Under the pieces are notes generated by a model. It saw only the letters and a list, made by a program, of their open reading frames with translations. It did not search any database and had not been told where the DNA came from. Shown here one piece after another: positions 28,767-38,455 of a stretch of 51,374 nt of DNA. The translations under genes and the position numbers were made by a program. Source of the DNA: Phytomonas francai (lineage: Eukaryota > Euglenozoa > Kinetoplastea > Trypanosomatida > Trypanosomatidae). The first letter of the stretch is position 1; each line of letters begins with the position of its first letter. The stretch spans positions 50,109 through 101,482 of the forward strand of contig MJCC01000019.1 of NCBI GenBank assembly GCA_001766655.1. The letters are read 5' to 3'.

Positions 28767-30584
28767 ATGTCGAAGACCGCAATGGGGGTGGTAGCGGGGG
28801 TGCTTCTTCTGGGAGCATGGCTCGCGCTGCGAGACGGGCCCCTGCTCGGGCTCGCCCTTATCGCCGTCGCGCTCTGTCTCGTGTGGGACCGACTTTTCCG
28901 CGCCTTTCACCTTGCCGGGCCGAAGACGGCGCGGCAGCTCCCCCCCCTTCCGCTCGACCCCTGCCAGCACCTCTCCGCAGTCGAACTCGGCGAGGCCTAC
29001 GCCAGCGGAGCCCTCCGCTGCACTGACGTCGTCGCCGCGTACGTCGCGCACATCCGGCGAGCGAACCCGATGCTGAACGTGATCGTCTACGAGTGCTTCG
29101 ACGAGGCCGCCGAGGCCGCGCGGGACGCGGACGCTCGCTGGGAAGCCTGGCGGCGTGACCCCGCTACAAACCCAAGGCCAGAGTGGCTCCTCGGTGTCCC
29201 CTGCACAGTAAAGGAGTCGATAGCCTGCCGGGGATGCCCAAACACCTCGGGGCACCCCTCCCGTGAGGGCCGCCTCTCCGCGATTGACGGGCCCATCGTG
29301 CGGAACTTCCGCGAGGCCGGCGCGATTATCCTCGGGGTCACCAACACGAGCGAGCTCTGCATGTGGTATGAGAGCTCTAACCACGTGTATGGGATCACCT
29401 GCAATCCGTACGATACGCGGTGCATTGTGGGTGGGAGCAGCGGCGGCGAGGGCGCGGCAGCGGGCGCGGCCTTCAGCGTCTTCGGCATCGGCAGCGACAT
29501 CGGTGGCTCGATTCGCATGCCTTGTTTTTTCAACGGCGTCTACGGGCATAAGTCGAGCCCGCATTATATCTCGAACGACGGGCAGCACCCGGGCGCGCGG
29601 AGCTCGGCGAACCACTACATGTCCACCGGGGTGATCAGCCGCTTCCCGGAGGACCTCATCCCGCTCAGCCAAATCGCAGCGCGCGGGGGGTTCGGAAAGG
29701 ACCCCGCGATTTTCCCACCTGCGGCGCCCCTGGTGAAGGTGGTGGATTTAAAAAGGCTCCGTCGCAGGCTACGCGTTTTCGCGATTGAGGAGTTTGGTTC
29801 GCTGTGGCCGGTGCGGGTTTCCGAAAGCCAAAAGGAGGCCGTTCGCGTCGCCGCCGAGGCCCTCCGCGTGCATTTTAACGCGCATGTCGTGCACATGAAC
29901 TTTCTCGACCGGCGGAGATGCACGGGGGGTGAGGTGCCGCCGGAGTTGGCGGCTTTCTCGCGGACCTTGGAGATGTGGATCAGCGCGCTCGGCGACGATC
30001 CGGAGGAGAACAAGTTCCGCAAGTGCATGGCCGAAGGCTACGGTCGCGAGGATGTGAACTGGTTCGCAGAGCTCCTCCGCTGGCTGCTCGGCCACTCCCG
30101 CCACACCCTCCCCGCCCTCATCCTCTGCGTGATCGAGCAGATAGAAGATTGGTTGGTCCGCTGGCGCGGCACCGGCCGGCGCGGCCGGCGCGAGGCCTTC
30201 AAAAAGTGTCTCGAGGAGCTCCTCGGCGAGGACGGGATCCTGCTCACCCCGACCTTCCCCACCGCGGCCCCTCGCCATCACGCCCCCTGTTGGAACCCCT
30301 TCCAATTTCAGTACACCGCGGCCTTCAACGTCCTGCAGCTGCCCGCCACCGCCTGCCCAATTTGGCTGGGGGAGGAGATGCGGGATCGCCCGACGAGCCT
30401 TTCCTACTTTGAGGCCCGCGCGGCGGGGCTGCCGGGGGACTTTCACCTGCCGAAAGGCGTGCAGGTTGTGGGGGCGACCCACCAGGACGAGCTCTGCATT
30501 AGCGTCGCCATCGCGCTCAAGCGGGTCCTAGGAGGGTACCGCTATCCGGGGTGGGCTCGCCTGGGGGGCTGTGGAGAGGAATAA
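28767..30584 (+). CDS. FAAH: Fatty-acid amide hydrolase (amidase signature family)
   Basis: The product has 605 residues. FAAH enzymes hydrolyse fatty-acid amides such as N-acylethanolamines at membranes. The N-terminus has one or two hydrophobic segments (about 6-45) that should anchor it. The amidase signature is complete: Lys149 in GVPCTVKES, cis-Ser224 in GGSSGGEG, and nucleophile Ser248 in GSDIGGSIR, with the same Ser-Ser spacing as in mammalian FAAH. The blocks NTSELCMWYESSN, CNPYD and PCFFNGVYGHK, and the C-terminal PTFPTAAPRHH, place it closest to FAAH2-type proteins. No ATG occurs between the pyrimidine repeats and 28767, which supports the start. One possible membrane-associated helix lies near residues 430-465. 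Substrate cannot be told from sequence. Confidence 0.93.
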   Translation: MSKTAMGVVAGVLLLGAWLALRDGPLLGLALIAVALCLVWDRLFRAFHLAGPKTARQLPPLPLDPCQHLSAVELGEAYASGALRCTDVVAAYVAHIRRANPMLNVIVYECFDEAAEAARDADARWEAWRRDPATNPRPEWLLGVPCTVKESIACRGCPNTSGHPSREGRLSAIDGPIVRNFREAGAIILGVTNTSELCMWYESSNHVYGITCNPYDTRCIVGGSSGGEGAAAGAAFSVFGIGSDIGGSIRMPCFFNGVYGHKSSPHYISNDGQHPGARSSANHYMSTGVISRFPEDLIPLSQIAARGGFGKDPAIFPPAAPLVKVVDLKRLRRRLRVFAIEEFGSLWPVRVSESQKEAVRVAAEALRVHFNAHVVHMNFLDRRRCTGGEVPPELAAFSRTLEMWISALGDDPEENKFRKCMAEGYGREDVNWFAELLRWLLGHSRHTLPALILCVIEQIEDWLVRWRGTGRRGRREAFKKCLEELLGEDGILLTPTFPTAAPRHHAPCWNPFQFQYTAAFNVLQLPATACPIWLGEEMRDRPTSLSYFEARAAGLPGDFHLPKGVQVVGATHQDELCISVAIALKRVLGGYRYPGWARLGGCGEE

Positions 30585-31662
30585 GAAAAATAAGGGGATG
30601 CAAAGGAGGAGGGGGTGTAAGAGAAGCAAATGTGTGGCGTAAAGGCGCACTACACATACCCGGGATCGTAGCCGCGAACCCCTATTGCATTTGCATATAA
30701 TGATTCACCATCGTAATTGCTATGTCAACCGCGTGCACATACTTTCCCTTCTCCCCTCCTACCGCCCTAAAGCGTGCTCGTTTAAGCCGACTGCTGTTAT
30801 TTAGGAACGCGGACCCTGTCGTTGCACGGCCCCGCATTAACGAGCATCTCAATCGTAGCAACGAGGAAAGAAACGTGGTGAGAGCATCTTTTGTGAAGCC
30901 TCCTTCAGGATGGGAAACTTTCCTCCGCTATTGCGTCCATGCTTTACTCGGCTTCTTTTAGCTTGTTCTGTTTGCAACGATGAAAAGATCGGAATTAGAC
31001 GAGTTGGGCGGCCTCGACGTCCATTTAGTTGGGGGAGGGGGGAAGCAGGAAAACAGGATTTCCTTCGATTAGTACCCTTCCGTATTTTAAAAATGGTAGC
31101 AAAGGCAGAGCTTTGGGCCGCTGGCACACTGTGTAGACGCAGTGGATGGACTTCTATATGCGGTAAAAGATGAATTCGGTTGCTAGTTTAGGCTGCTGTG
31201 GTAAATCCTTCACGCCATTCCTTTACGTGATCGATTGTTAGATAGCCAAAAGGGAAACGACATGCGTTTCATCTAGGGTGAACACAAAGAAGGGGAATCC
31301 CTGGGCCTGGCTTAGCTGTACTACGGTGAGATCAGTTTCCAAATTCTGTGTGTGGCACATTCGACTGGAGATTGAAAGAGGAATGTGGTAATCGTTGTCA
31401 ATGACATCTATAGCTCAACTCATTTTCTGGTTTCTTTTAGCGTCTAAATTGTGAGCAATAGATCTGCTAGGAAGGGATACGGAAAACGGTCCATTGCGAT
31501 CTAAGTGAACACACAGTACAAGGGGTGTATTTGGCATTGCAACCCTTGCAAAAAGGAATAATTAAGAATCTAGGACACAACCTTTCTATAGAGAAAAAAG
31601 CATTTTCAGCTTCGATAAAGAGTAAAGCCATTAGTAATTATTATTAATAATAAAAACGTATC
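30585..31662. other. Intergenic spacer
   Basis: 1.1 kb of intermediate GC content. An ATG frame at 30722-30961 (79 residues) exists but shows no family and is overlapped by other frames of similar length, so I do not call it. The last 120 bases are AT-rich with TTA/ATT repeats before the Pol I gene. Confidence 0.55.
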
Positions 31663-34600
31663 ATGTCCCTCACGACGGCCTTTCCATTCCGTTCCTACGA
31701 GGGAGATTTGCGCACGCGGCGGCTGATACAAACCAAACACGGTCTCTTCCTCTCTCTACTCACCTCCGAGGATATGGAGAGTATGACATTTGTCGAGGTA
31801 CGCGTGCGTTGCGGACACGAAGATAAGTCCGTACCTTGGCAGCCCATCCGCAAGGAAGGCGAGCTCGCCGCGACGTTTTACGATACGCGGATGGGAAACT
31901 TTAACGCTCGCGGTTTTCCCCTTCAAGCGTGTACCACCTGCACGAACTCACACTGCGGGCGTCTCGGCAACGAGCGCTGCCAAGGCCATTTTGGTTTTAT
32001 TCGAATGCCTCGCCGTCAAGTGCTTACGATGTCGCCCTCGTCGGACACGCCTCAAGCGCAAGGCCCACCCCCCTCCTTCCACCCGGCAGTTTCGGAGGAG
32101 CAGCTCTACGCTATCAACCCGCACCTCTCCGTGGAGACGGAGCAGCTTTTGCAAGCGAAGTGCTTCTTCTGCCACCGTTTTCGTGCGCCAGAGTTCGACG
32201 TGCAGCGGTATGTGCAGGCGCTTCGGCTGCTCGATGCGGGGCTGATTGGCGAGGCGAGGCGGCTCCTCGAGGTCGTGGCGAACGCGCGCGGGCAGGAGGC
32301 CCGCAACCGGCGCCGTCGAGACGCCAACGAGGAGGTGATCAGCACCGTGAGTACGCTGCAGGAGTACGTGGATCGGATTCTTCGCCAAAACGTGCTCACC
32401 AGCTGCGGTCCTTCGCCCACGCCCAACGGCCGCTTAAGCGACACCGCAACCCATTACAATTCGAATGACGAAACGATCGAAGAGACTACGAAGGGGGTGA
32501 ACTCTCTCGGCCCCTCTCTAGATATCCGAAACAGCATCTGCAAGCAAGCGCTCGCGGAGCTCAGGGAGTATGTGAATGCGTGTTCGCACTGCGGGGGGTT
32601 GTCGCCGCGAATCACAACAAAGAACGGACACCTCTTTTTCTTCTTCAACAAAAAAAATGCCGAGATTAACGTCACGAAGGGACTGCTTGGGCAACGCCAA
32701 CTGGCGGAATGGGCTGCGTTGAACGAGCTTCAGGGCCGCTCCCGCACGTACCTTCTCACGACACATGTTCGTGAACACATCAAGCAGCTCTGCCAGCGTG
32801 AGCACCTGATGCTGCAGACTATTTTCCAACACCTAGGCGAACCGCCGGTGGCAATGCCGTATAAGTGCCCGCTACCCCCCAACCTCTTCTACAAGGTTTT
32901 CTTCATTGACAGACTACTGGTGCCGTCGCTACCACTGCGCCTTTCCTCCGGCATTCAGGTTACTTCGAATGGGACGATCATCCCGGATAACCTCACGCGC
33001 GCCTTGTCAGATGTTCTTGGTTTCGTGGAGGAAATTGAGAAATATTACATGATCGAAAACAAATGCACTCTTATGGGACAGACCATCCCCGACGATAAGG
33101 TTCGCGCCCATGAGCAGAACCTACAGAATTTGCAAACCAAAGTGACAGCAGTGTATACCGAGATGATGGATAGTTTTGCCAAAAAAGAGGGCCTTTTCCG
33201 CATGTATATGATGGGCAAACGTGTGAACCAGGCCTGCCGCAGCGTCATTTCACCAGACTGTGTGGTCGAGCCGAACGAGGTTCTTCTACCACGGCCCTTC
33301 GCGCGTCGCCTGAGCTTCCCAGAAAAAGTGCCGATGCACGCCCCGGCGCGAGCGGCACTGCTTCAGCGCTGTGTGCTGAACGGCCCCCACATCTACCCCG
33401 GAGCCACTCACCTTGAAATCCACCTCCCGGGTGACGAGATCCGCTTCGTCGACCTCAACGCCAACGAGCAGTCGCGGCGGCAGCACGCGCGGAAGTACTT
33501 TGCAATGCTCCAGAGCGCTAATATCATTGTCTACCGGCACATCCTCGATGGCGATCGTCTCGTGTTTAACCGGCAGCCCACGCTGCATAAGGTGTCAATG
33601 ATGGGGTATCGCGCGAAGGTTCTTTCCGGTCTCAAGACGCTGCGCTTCCACTATGTCAACGGCAAGTCCTACAACGCCGACTTCGACGGCGACGAGATGA
33701 ACATCCACGTCCCGCAGAGCATCGAGACGAAGGCGGAGTTGGAGTGTCTGATGGATGCCAATCTCAATTACCTCGTCCCAACCTCAGGCCGCCCGATCCG
33801 TGGGCTCATACAGGATCACATCGTCGCCGGCGTTCTGCTCACCCTACGGGATAAGATGCTCACGCGGGATACCTTTGTGCAGCTCCTCTACGGTGGGCTT
33901 GCGCCGTATCTAAACCGCGGCGGGCGCCCGAACCGCGTCACGAGCGCGATCGCCGCGAACGGGAGCGTCGGTGGCGGCCTCTGCCGCGGCGGCAGCCAAA
34001 CGACAGCGACTTTAACGGAGCTGATCCCCGTCCCCGCGCTGCTAAAGCCACGGCCGCTGTGGACGGGGAAGCAGCTCATCTCGGCGCTCGTGCGCTATGT
34101 GACGGGCGTCGTGCACGCGCGCGGGGCGGCGCGGCCGAACGACGGCGTCAACCTCAGCGGGACCTCCCTCATCCAGCCCAGCGCCTTCACGAGCACGAAC
34201 GCCAAGGGCGAGCTTGTGCCCGTCCCCCGCGCCGCGATGGACGACGACCGTGTCATCTTCCGCAACAGCGAACTCATCACGGGCGTGCTGTGCAAGAACC
34301 AGCTGGGGCCCTCCAACTTCTCCGTCACACACGTCATCCACGACATCTACGGGCCACACATGGTAGGGGAGCTCTTCGGCGCGCTTGGCCGCACTCTCAC
34401 GACGAGCCTGCAGCGCGAGGGCTTCTCGATGGGGATGGACGACATGCGCCTTACCCAGGAAAACCGCCGCGAGGAGCTGCTGCGGGAGCTCGACAACGCG
34501 CCCCTGGCCTTGCCAGACGACGAGGCGGTGGTAATGCCCGCAATTATGACACTGACGTCGCGGCTGCAGAAGGAGTTCGTACCCGGTCGTATGCTGGTGC

Positions 34601-37086
34601 CCTTCCCGGCTAACCAGCTCCTGATGATGACGCTCTCGGGTGCGAAGGGAAGCAACACAAATGCGATTCAGATGGCGCTCGGTCTCGGCCAGCAGCTTTT
34701 CGATGGCCGTCGCGTGCGGAGGATGAACTCGGGCAAGACACTGCCTTGTTTTTTTATCGGAGAACGACGCGCGCGCTCGTTTGGCTACGCGATGGGTCGT
34801 TTCGTCTCCGGGATCCGCCCGGGCGAGTACACTATACACGCCATGGCAGGCCGAGACGGGCTGATTGATACGGCGGTGAAGACCTCTCGCTCCGGTCACC
34901 TCCAGCGTTGCCTTATCAAAGCCATGGAGAGCCTCGTTGTGCACTGGGATCACTCCGTGCGCAACGCGAACGGCAGTGTCGTCCAATTCATCTACGGTGG
35001 TGATGGGTTGGACCCAATGAAGACGGGCACTCTTAAAGCATGGGCGATCGCCAAAGACAATGTCGAGGACCTCCGTCGGAAGTACGGCTGCTGGGATACC
35101 GACAACGGCGCTGCAGTCGAGAGCAAAAACGAGTTTGGGAAGCGATCGCGGCCCGCCGCCGACGAGGACGATAACAATGAGAATGAGGCGGCTGCACTAC
35201 AGAAGGCGCTCCAACGCCAGCGCCACGCGAAGATCGCGCGCGACCCCCTGCCGCCGCACATCACACAATCCCTGCAGACCTATCTTGAGACCAAAGCGAC
35301 CTTTCCATTGTTTCGCAAAGTCGCGCAGGTGGCGCGGTGGAGCAAACAATATCAGACGGCCGAAAAGCTTCGCGCAAAATGGCAGGAAAACATCGCGTAC
35401 TACAATGAGGAGCTGAGTGAGATAACTGCACATAAGCGACAGCGGGCCTACTGCGAGGCGGGTGAGCCAGTGGGGCTGCTGGCAGCGCAGGCAGCTGGGG
35501 AACCCTCGACACAAATGACGTTAAACACCTTTCACAGCGCCGGCTCCACGGTAACACACGTTACGGAGGGGATCCCACGGCTTCGAGAGCTGCTCATCTA
35601 TGCGTCAGTGAAGAAACCCGCGATTGTGGTGCCTGTGGAAAAGGCCGGAGCACGCGATGAGATTGCACTTCAGGGAATCCTAGAAGCGGCCACAGCGGTG
35701 CGGCTGATGGACTGCCTCGCAAGCGTCGAGGGCGATGCCAAACATAAAGGGTACCACTACCACCTCGAGCGCAGCGCGCATGTCTGCCTCCTCACCGTGG
35801 CGCTGCTTTTCTCGAAGAAGAAACTTCATATGAAGCGAAGGGCGCAGCGGATGAGCGAGACGGAGCACCTGAGCACTTTTACCAGTGCCCTCAAGTCCCT
35901 TGCGCGGCAGGTCGTAAACGAATTGGATGGACATGCGGAAAGAGCCGGGGCCGGCGGGCCCGTGAGGACTTCCGTGCAGGACCCCACCGAGCTCGCGGGC
36001 GATGATGATGGCCCCGACGAGCAGGAAGCCGCTGCCAACGAGAGCGAAGACGAGGAAAACGACATGAGAGAGCAGGAAGAGGGGCGGTTGAAGGGCACCA
36101 CTGCGACGGGCATCAACGACGACGACGACACCGACCCTTCCGATATTGAGGCTGGGAGCAGCGAAAACGACGATGATGGCGATCGTGAACTGGCGGAAAA
36201 CGACGAGGAAGAGGGGGACGCTGAAGACGGTGCAGGCATGGTGATCCCGGCAGGTGTTTTGCCGTCAGGGGGCCGTCAGGCCCCTCCGCCTTTCTCTCAT
36301 GCCGACGCCACCATCGGCTACGACAACTTCACACCTATCCATGCGGCATTTCGAAATAAAAAGTACATGGTTAGTATCGCGCCGATATCCCCTCAAACGG
36401 CCGCTACCGAGGGGGTGGTGAAGCTGCCAGAGGACCTATTTTTGGTGAACGTCGTCGTGCGGGCTCCAAACAGCGTTGTGGCGGTGGTGCCCGATGTGCT
36501 CGAGCGGGTGCTGCACCAGCAACGGCTCGTCTCATGGCTGCCTCAGTTCGACTCCGTCAGCTTCACCCGCAAGGCGGACGACCCCACCTCCGGCGAGCTT
36601 GTTTTTCAGGGCGAGAACGCCACGATGCGGCAGGTGTTAACCTTTCTATCGCTCTTCACCGTGCGGGTAACCGGGATTCAGCTACACAGGGTGCGCTCCA
36701 CCAACATCCAGGATATGCGGGTCGCGCTGGGCGTGGAGAGCGCCTACCAGGCGCTTTACGATGAACTTGACATGCTATTCCGGCGCTACACTGTGGACTA
36801 CCACCATCTTTCGCTGATCGCCGACACGGCAACACATTGCGGGACCTGGGAAAACTTCAATAGTATGGGTGTGATTTCCCACAGCGCGAGTCCACTTTTC
36901 CAGATGACGTGCGCAGCGTCGAAGAAGTTCCTGCACACAGCCCTCACTCGCGGCGTCGGCGACGACCTTCAATCCATAAGCGCCGCCGTGATGGTCGGAG
37001 AACGGCCTAAAGTGGGCACCGCTTGCGTGCATGTTAACCAAGATACACGTATCTTGAAGGACGTTATCGAGAAAACCTTCGCGTAG
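31663..37086 (+). CDS. RPA1: RNA polymerase I largest subunit
   Basis: The product has 1807 residues and is the catalytic largest subunit of RNA polymerase I, which makes pre-rRNA in the nucleolus. In order: the clamp zinc site with C90, C93, C106 and H109; a second Cys set C167/C170 and C307/C310; the Mg-binding NADFDGD loop (Asp673, Asp675, Asp677); the bridge-helix region GRDGLIDTAVKTSRSGHLQR; the trigger loop GEPSTQMTLNTFHSAG (1279-1294); and an acidic Asp/Glu-rich insertion at about 1447-1525 in the jaw. That insertion, the FDGRRVRRMNSGKTLPCFF block, and the lack of C-terminal heptad repeats mark Pol I, not Pol II or III. It is longer than yeast Rpa190 (1664). The N-terminal zinc site has extra residues between its second Cys and the CxGH part. 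In trypanosomes proper, Pol I also transcribes some surface-protein genes; nothing here shows that for this species. Confidence 0.96.
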   Translation: MSLTTAFPFRSYEGDLRTRRLIQTKHGLFLSLLTSEDMESMTFVEVRVRCGHEDKSVPWQPIRKEGELAATFYDTRMGNFNARGFPLQACTTCTNSHCGRLGNERCQGHFGFIRMPRRQVLTMSPSSDTPQAQGPPPSFHPAVSEEQLYAINPHLSVETEQLLQAKCFFCHRFRAPEFDVQRYVQALRLLDAGLIGEARRLLEVVANARGQEARNRRRRDANEEVISTVSTLQEYVDRILRQNVLTSCGPSPTPNGRLSDTATHYNSNDETIEETTKGVNSLGPSLDIRNSICKQALAELREYVNACSHCGGLSPRITTKNGHLFFFFNKKNAEINVTKGLLGQRQLAEWAALNELQGRSRTYLLTTHVREHIKQLCQREHLMLQTIFQHLGEPPVAMPYKCPLPPNLFYKVFFIDRLLVPSLPLRLSSGIQVTSNGTIIPDNLTRALSDVLGFVEEIEKYYMIENKCTLMGQTIPDDKVRAHEQNLQNLQTKVTAVYTEMMDSFAKKEGLFRMYMMGKRVNQACRSVISPDCVVEPNEVLLPRPFARRLSFPEKVPMHAPARAALLQRCVLNGPHIYPGATHLEIHLPGDEIRFVDLNANEQSRRQHARKYFAMLQSANIIVYRHILDGDRLVFNRQPTLHKVSMMGYRAKVLSGLKTLRFHYVNGKSYNADFDGDEMNIHVPQSIETKAELECLMDANLNYLVPTSGRPIRGLIQDHIVAGVLLTLRDKMLTRDTFVQLLYGGLAPYLNRGGRPNRVTSAIAANGSVGGGLCRGGSQTTATLTELIPVPALLKPRPLWTGKQLISALVRYVTGVVHARGAARPNDGVNLSGTSLIQPSAFTSTNAKGELVPVPRAAMDDDRVIFRNSELITGVLCKNQLGPSNFSVTHVIHDIYGPHMVGELFGALGRTLTTSLQREGFSMGMDDMRLTQENRREELLRELDNAPLALPDDEAVVMPAIMTLTSRLQKEFVPGRMLVPFPANQLLMMTLSGAKGSNTNAIQMALGLGQQLFDGRRVRRMNSGKTLPCFFIGERRARSFGYAMGRFVSGIRPGEYTIHAMAGRDGLIDTAVKTSRSGHLQRCLIKAMESLVVHWDHSVRNANGSVVQFIYGGDGLDPMKTGTLKAWAIAKDNVEDLRRKYGCWDTDNGAAVESKNEFGKRSRPAADEDDNNENEAAALQKALQRQRHAKIARDPLPPHITQSLQTYLETKATFPLFRKVAQVARWSKQYQTAEKLRAKWQENIAYYNEELSEITAHKRQRAYCEAGEPVGLLAAQAAGEPSTQMTLNTFHSAGSTVTHVTEGIPRLRELLIYASVKKPAIVVPVEKAGARDEIALQGILEAATAVRLMDCLASVEGDAKHKGYHYHLERSAHVCLLTVALLFSKKKLHMKRRAQRMSETEHLSTFTSALKSLARQVVNELDGHAERAGAGGPVRTSVQDPTELAGDDDGPDEQEAAANESEDEENDMREQEEGRLKGTTATGINDDDDTDPSDIEAGSSENDDDGDRELAENDEEEGDAEDGAGMVIPAGVLPSGGRQAPPPFSHADATIGYDNFTPIHAAFRNKKYMVSIAPISPQTAATEGVVKLPEDLFLVNVVVRAPNSVVAVVPDVLERVLHQQRLVSWLPQFDSVSFTRKADDPTSGELVFQGENATMRQVLTFLSLFTVRVTGIQLHRVRSTNIQDMRVALGVESAYQALYDELDMLFRRYTVDYHHLSLIADTATHCGTWENFNSMGVISHSASPLFQMTCAASKKFLHTALTRGVGDDLQSISAAVMVGERPKVGTACVHVNQDTRILKDVIEKTFA

Positions 37087-38455
37087 GACGGGAAAAGAGA
37101 AAGGGTTTCTTGGAAATGATCTGGTCAGCTCCAACTCTAATGTTATCATGACTACTCTCACAAACTTTAACACGCGTGGCGCATTATGGCGGTGGCATTG
37201 AGTTGACAATGTTAATTTTTGAAAGTAAGTTTGGCACTGAATTAAAATCTCACCCGCTGAGCATTCAACGTTGTATTGTCATTTTTAATAGTTGTTGTCA
37301 GCTCTTTGATATGGGAAGAAAGACAATAGACTATGAAATATGGCATTATTCGTCACATGGGCTATCACATCTTTTTTAAAAGAATATTTAACGCATTATA
37401 CACGCTCAGATTACATTATTGATAGTTTAATTGACGCTTTTAAACGGTTAACAGTTTTTAAATAAATATATAAATATGTATACATGCAAACTGATGACGA
37501 TGATTGCCGAGCACTGCTATTTTCCGTGTTTCACTGTTGACATCACACGTTAGACAACTTCTTTCCGCGGATTTTTTTTTGAAGTCTCTTGCTAGTTTTG
37601 TTGTTTTCCTGTGTAGTCGGGAGAAGAGGGAACTAATCTGTAGTCGATGCAAACGGCCGGCTATTATCGTACTCCCATAAAGAAACCCATTCCATAATAG
37701 TAATAATAAGAGCATTTTTTATTAGCATTCTGCTGAACGCTTAATAGGGATGTTTCTTCCCAGCCGCCCTTAATTTTAGCGCCAGAAAAAACACTACTTG
37801 GAAAGATATCTGATGTTGGTTCGGTGTGGAAAGAACTAAAAAAAAAAGAGTTTACGCAGACAAAGCACTAGGAATGCACATGATTCAATGGAATGCAGAT
37901 ATCATTTACTTTTTCTACCTTTGTCCCTCTTACCTGTATCTCAAAGGGTAATGAAAGTGTGGGCTTGAGGCTTTGATAAGTGCATTTTCTAGTAGCCAAA
38001 AGAAAAGTATCTTTACTAACGTCATGAGCTTGTTAGGGGGGGGGATGTTGCATAACTCATACCGTTTTGTTGATAGTAGGCTTTGGAGCGATCAAAAATA
38101 AATTACAATAATTGTCAAGAGTGGGTATCGTTTTTGCTGTTGTTGTGGATTAGATTAACCAATTCATCCCTTTCTCTTATTCATTTGATCTGGGCTGTGT
38201 TACGGCCATTTGAAATTGGTTTGATTTCTACAAAGGTACTTTCCTCATCGGCTGACAAAGCGCAGCTTCATACGCGGGAAAGGAGGACGAAGACGCAGGG
38301 CAGGAGAGCTAGAGTAGATCATTATTATTTAGATATATCCTTCCTTTTCAAGCAGGCAGAATCAACACACCACGACGAGAGTGGTGGTGGGCGAGTTCTG
38401 CGAAGAAGGGTTATCGAATCGTTTCCTTAAGACGAGGCGTCGCCACCCACAAAAA
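37087..38455. other. Intergenic spacer
   Basis: 1.4 kb, AT-rich, without a supported gene. It contains a T8 run near 37571, an A9 run near 37838 and a G9 run near 38036. A short T/C tract before the next gene is the likely splice signal. Confidence 0.6.
38336..38352 (+). promoter_or_regulatory. Short pyrimidine tract and likely trans-splice acceptor
   Basis: A T/C tract is followed by AG at 38351-38352. No ATG occurs between it and 38456, which supports the start of the next gene over the GTG-initiated extension. Confidence 0.5.

Noticed and set aside
30722..30961. 79-residue ATG frame upstream of RPA1
   Set aside because: No motif, overlapping frames of similar size on both strands, and not clearly different from chance.
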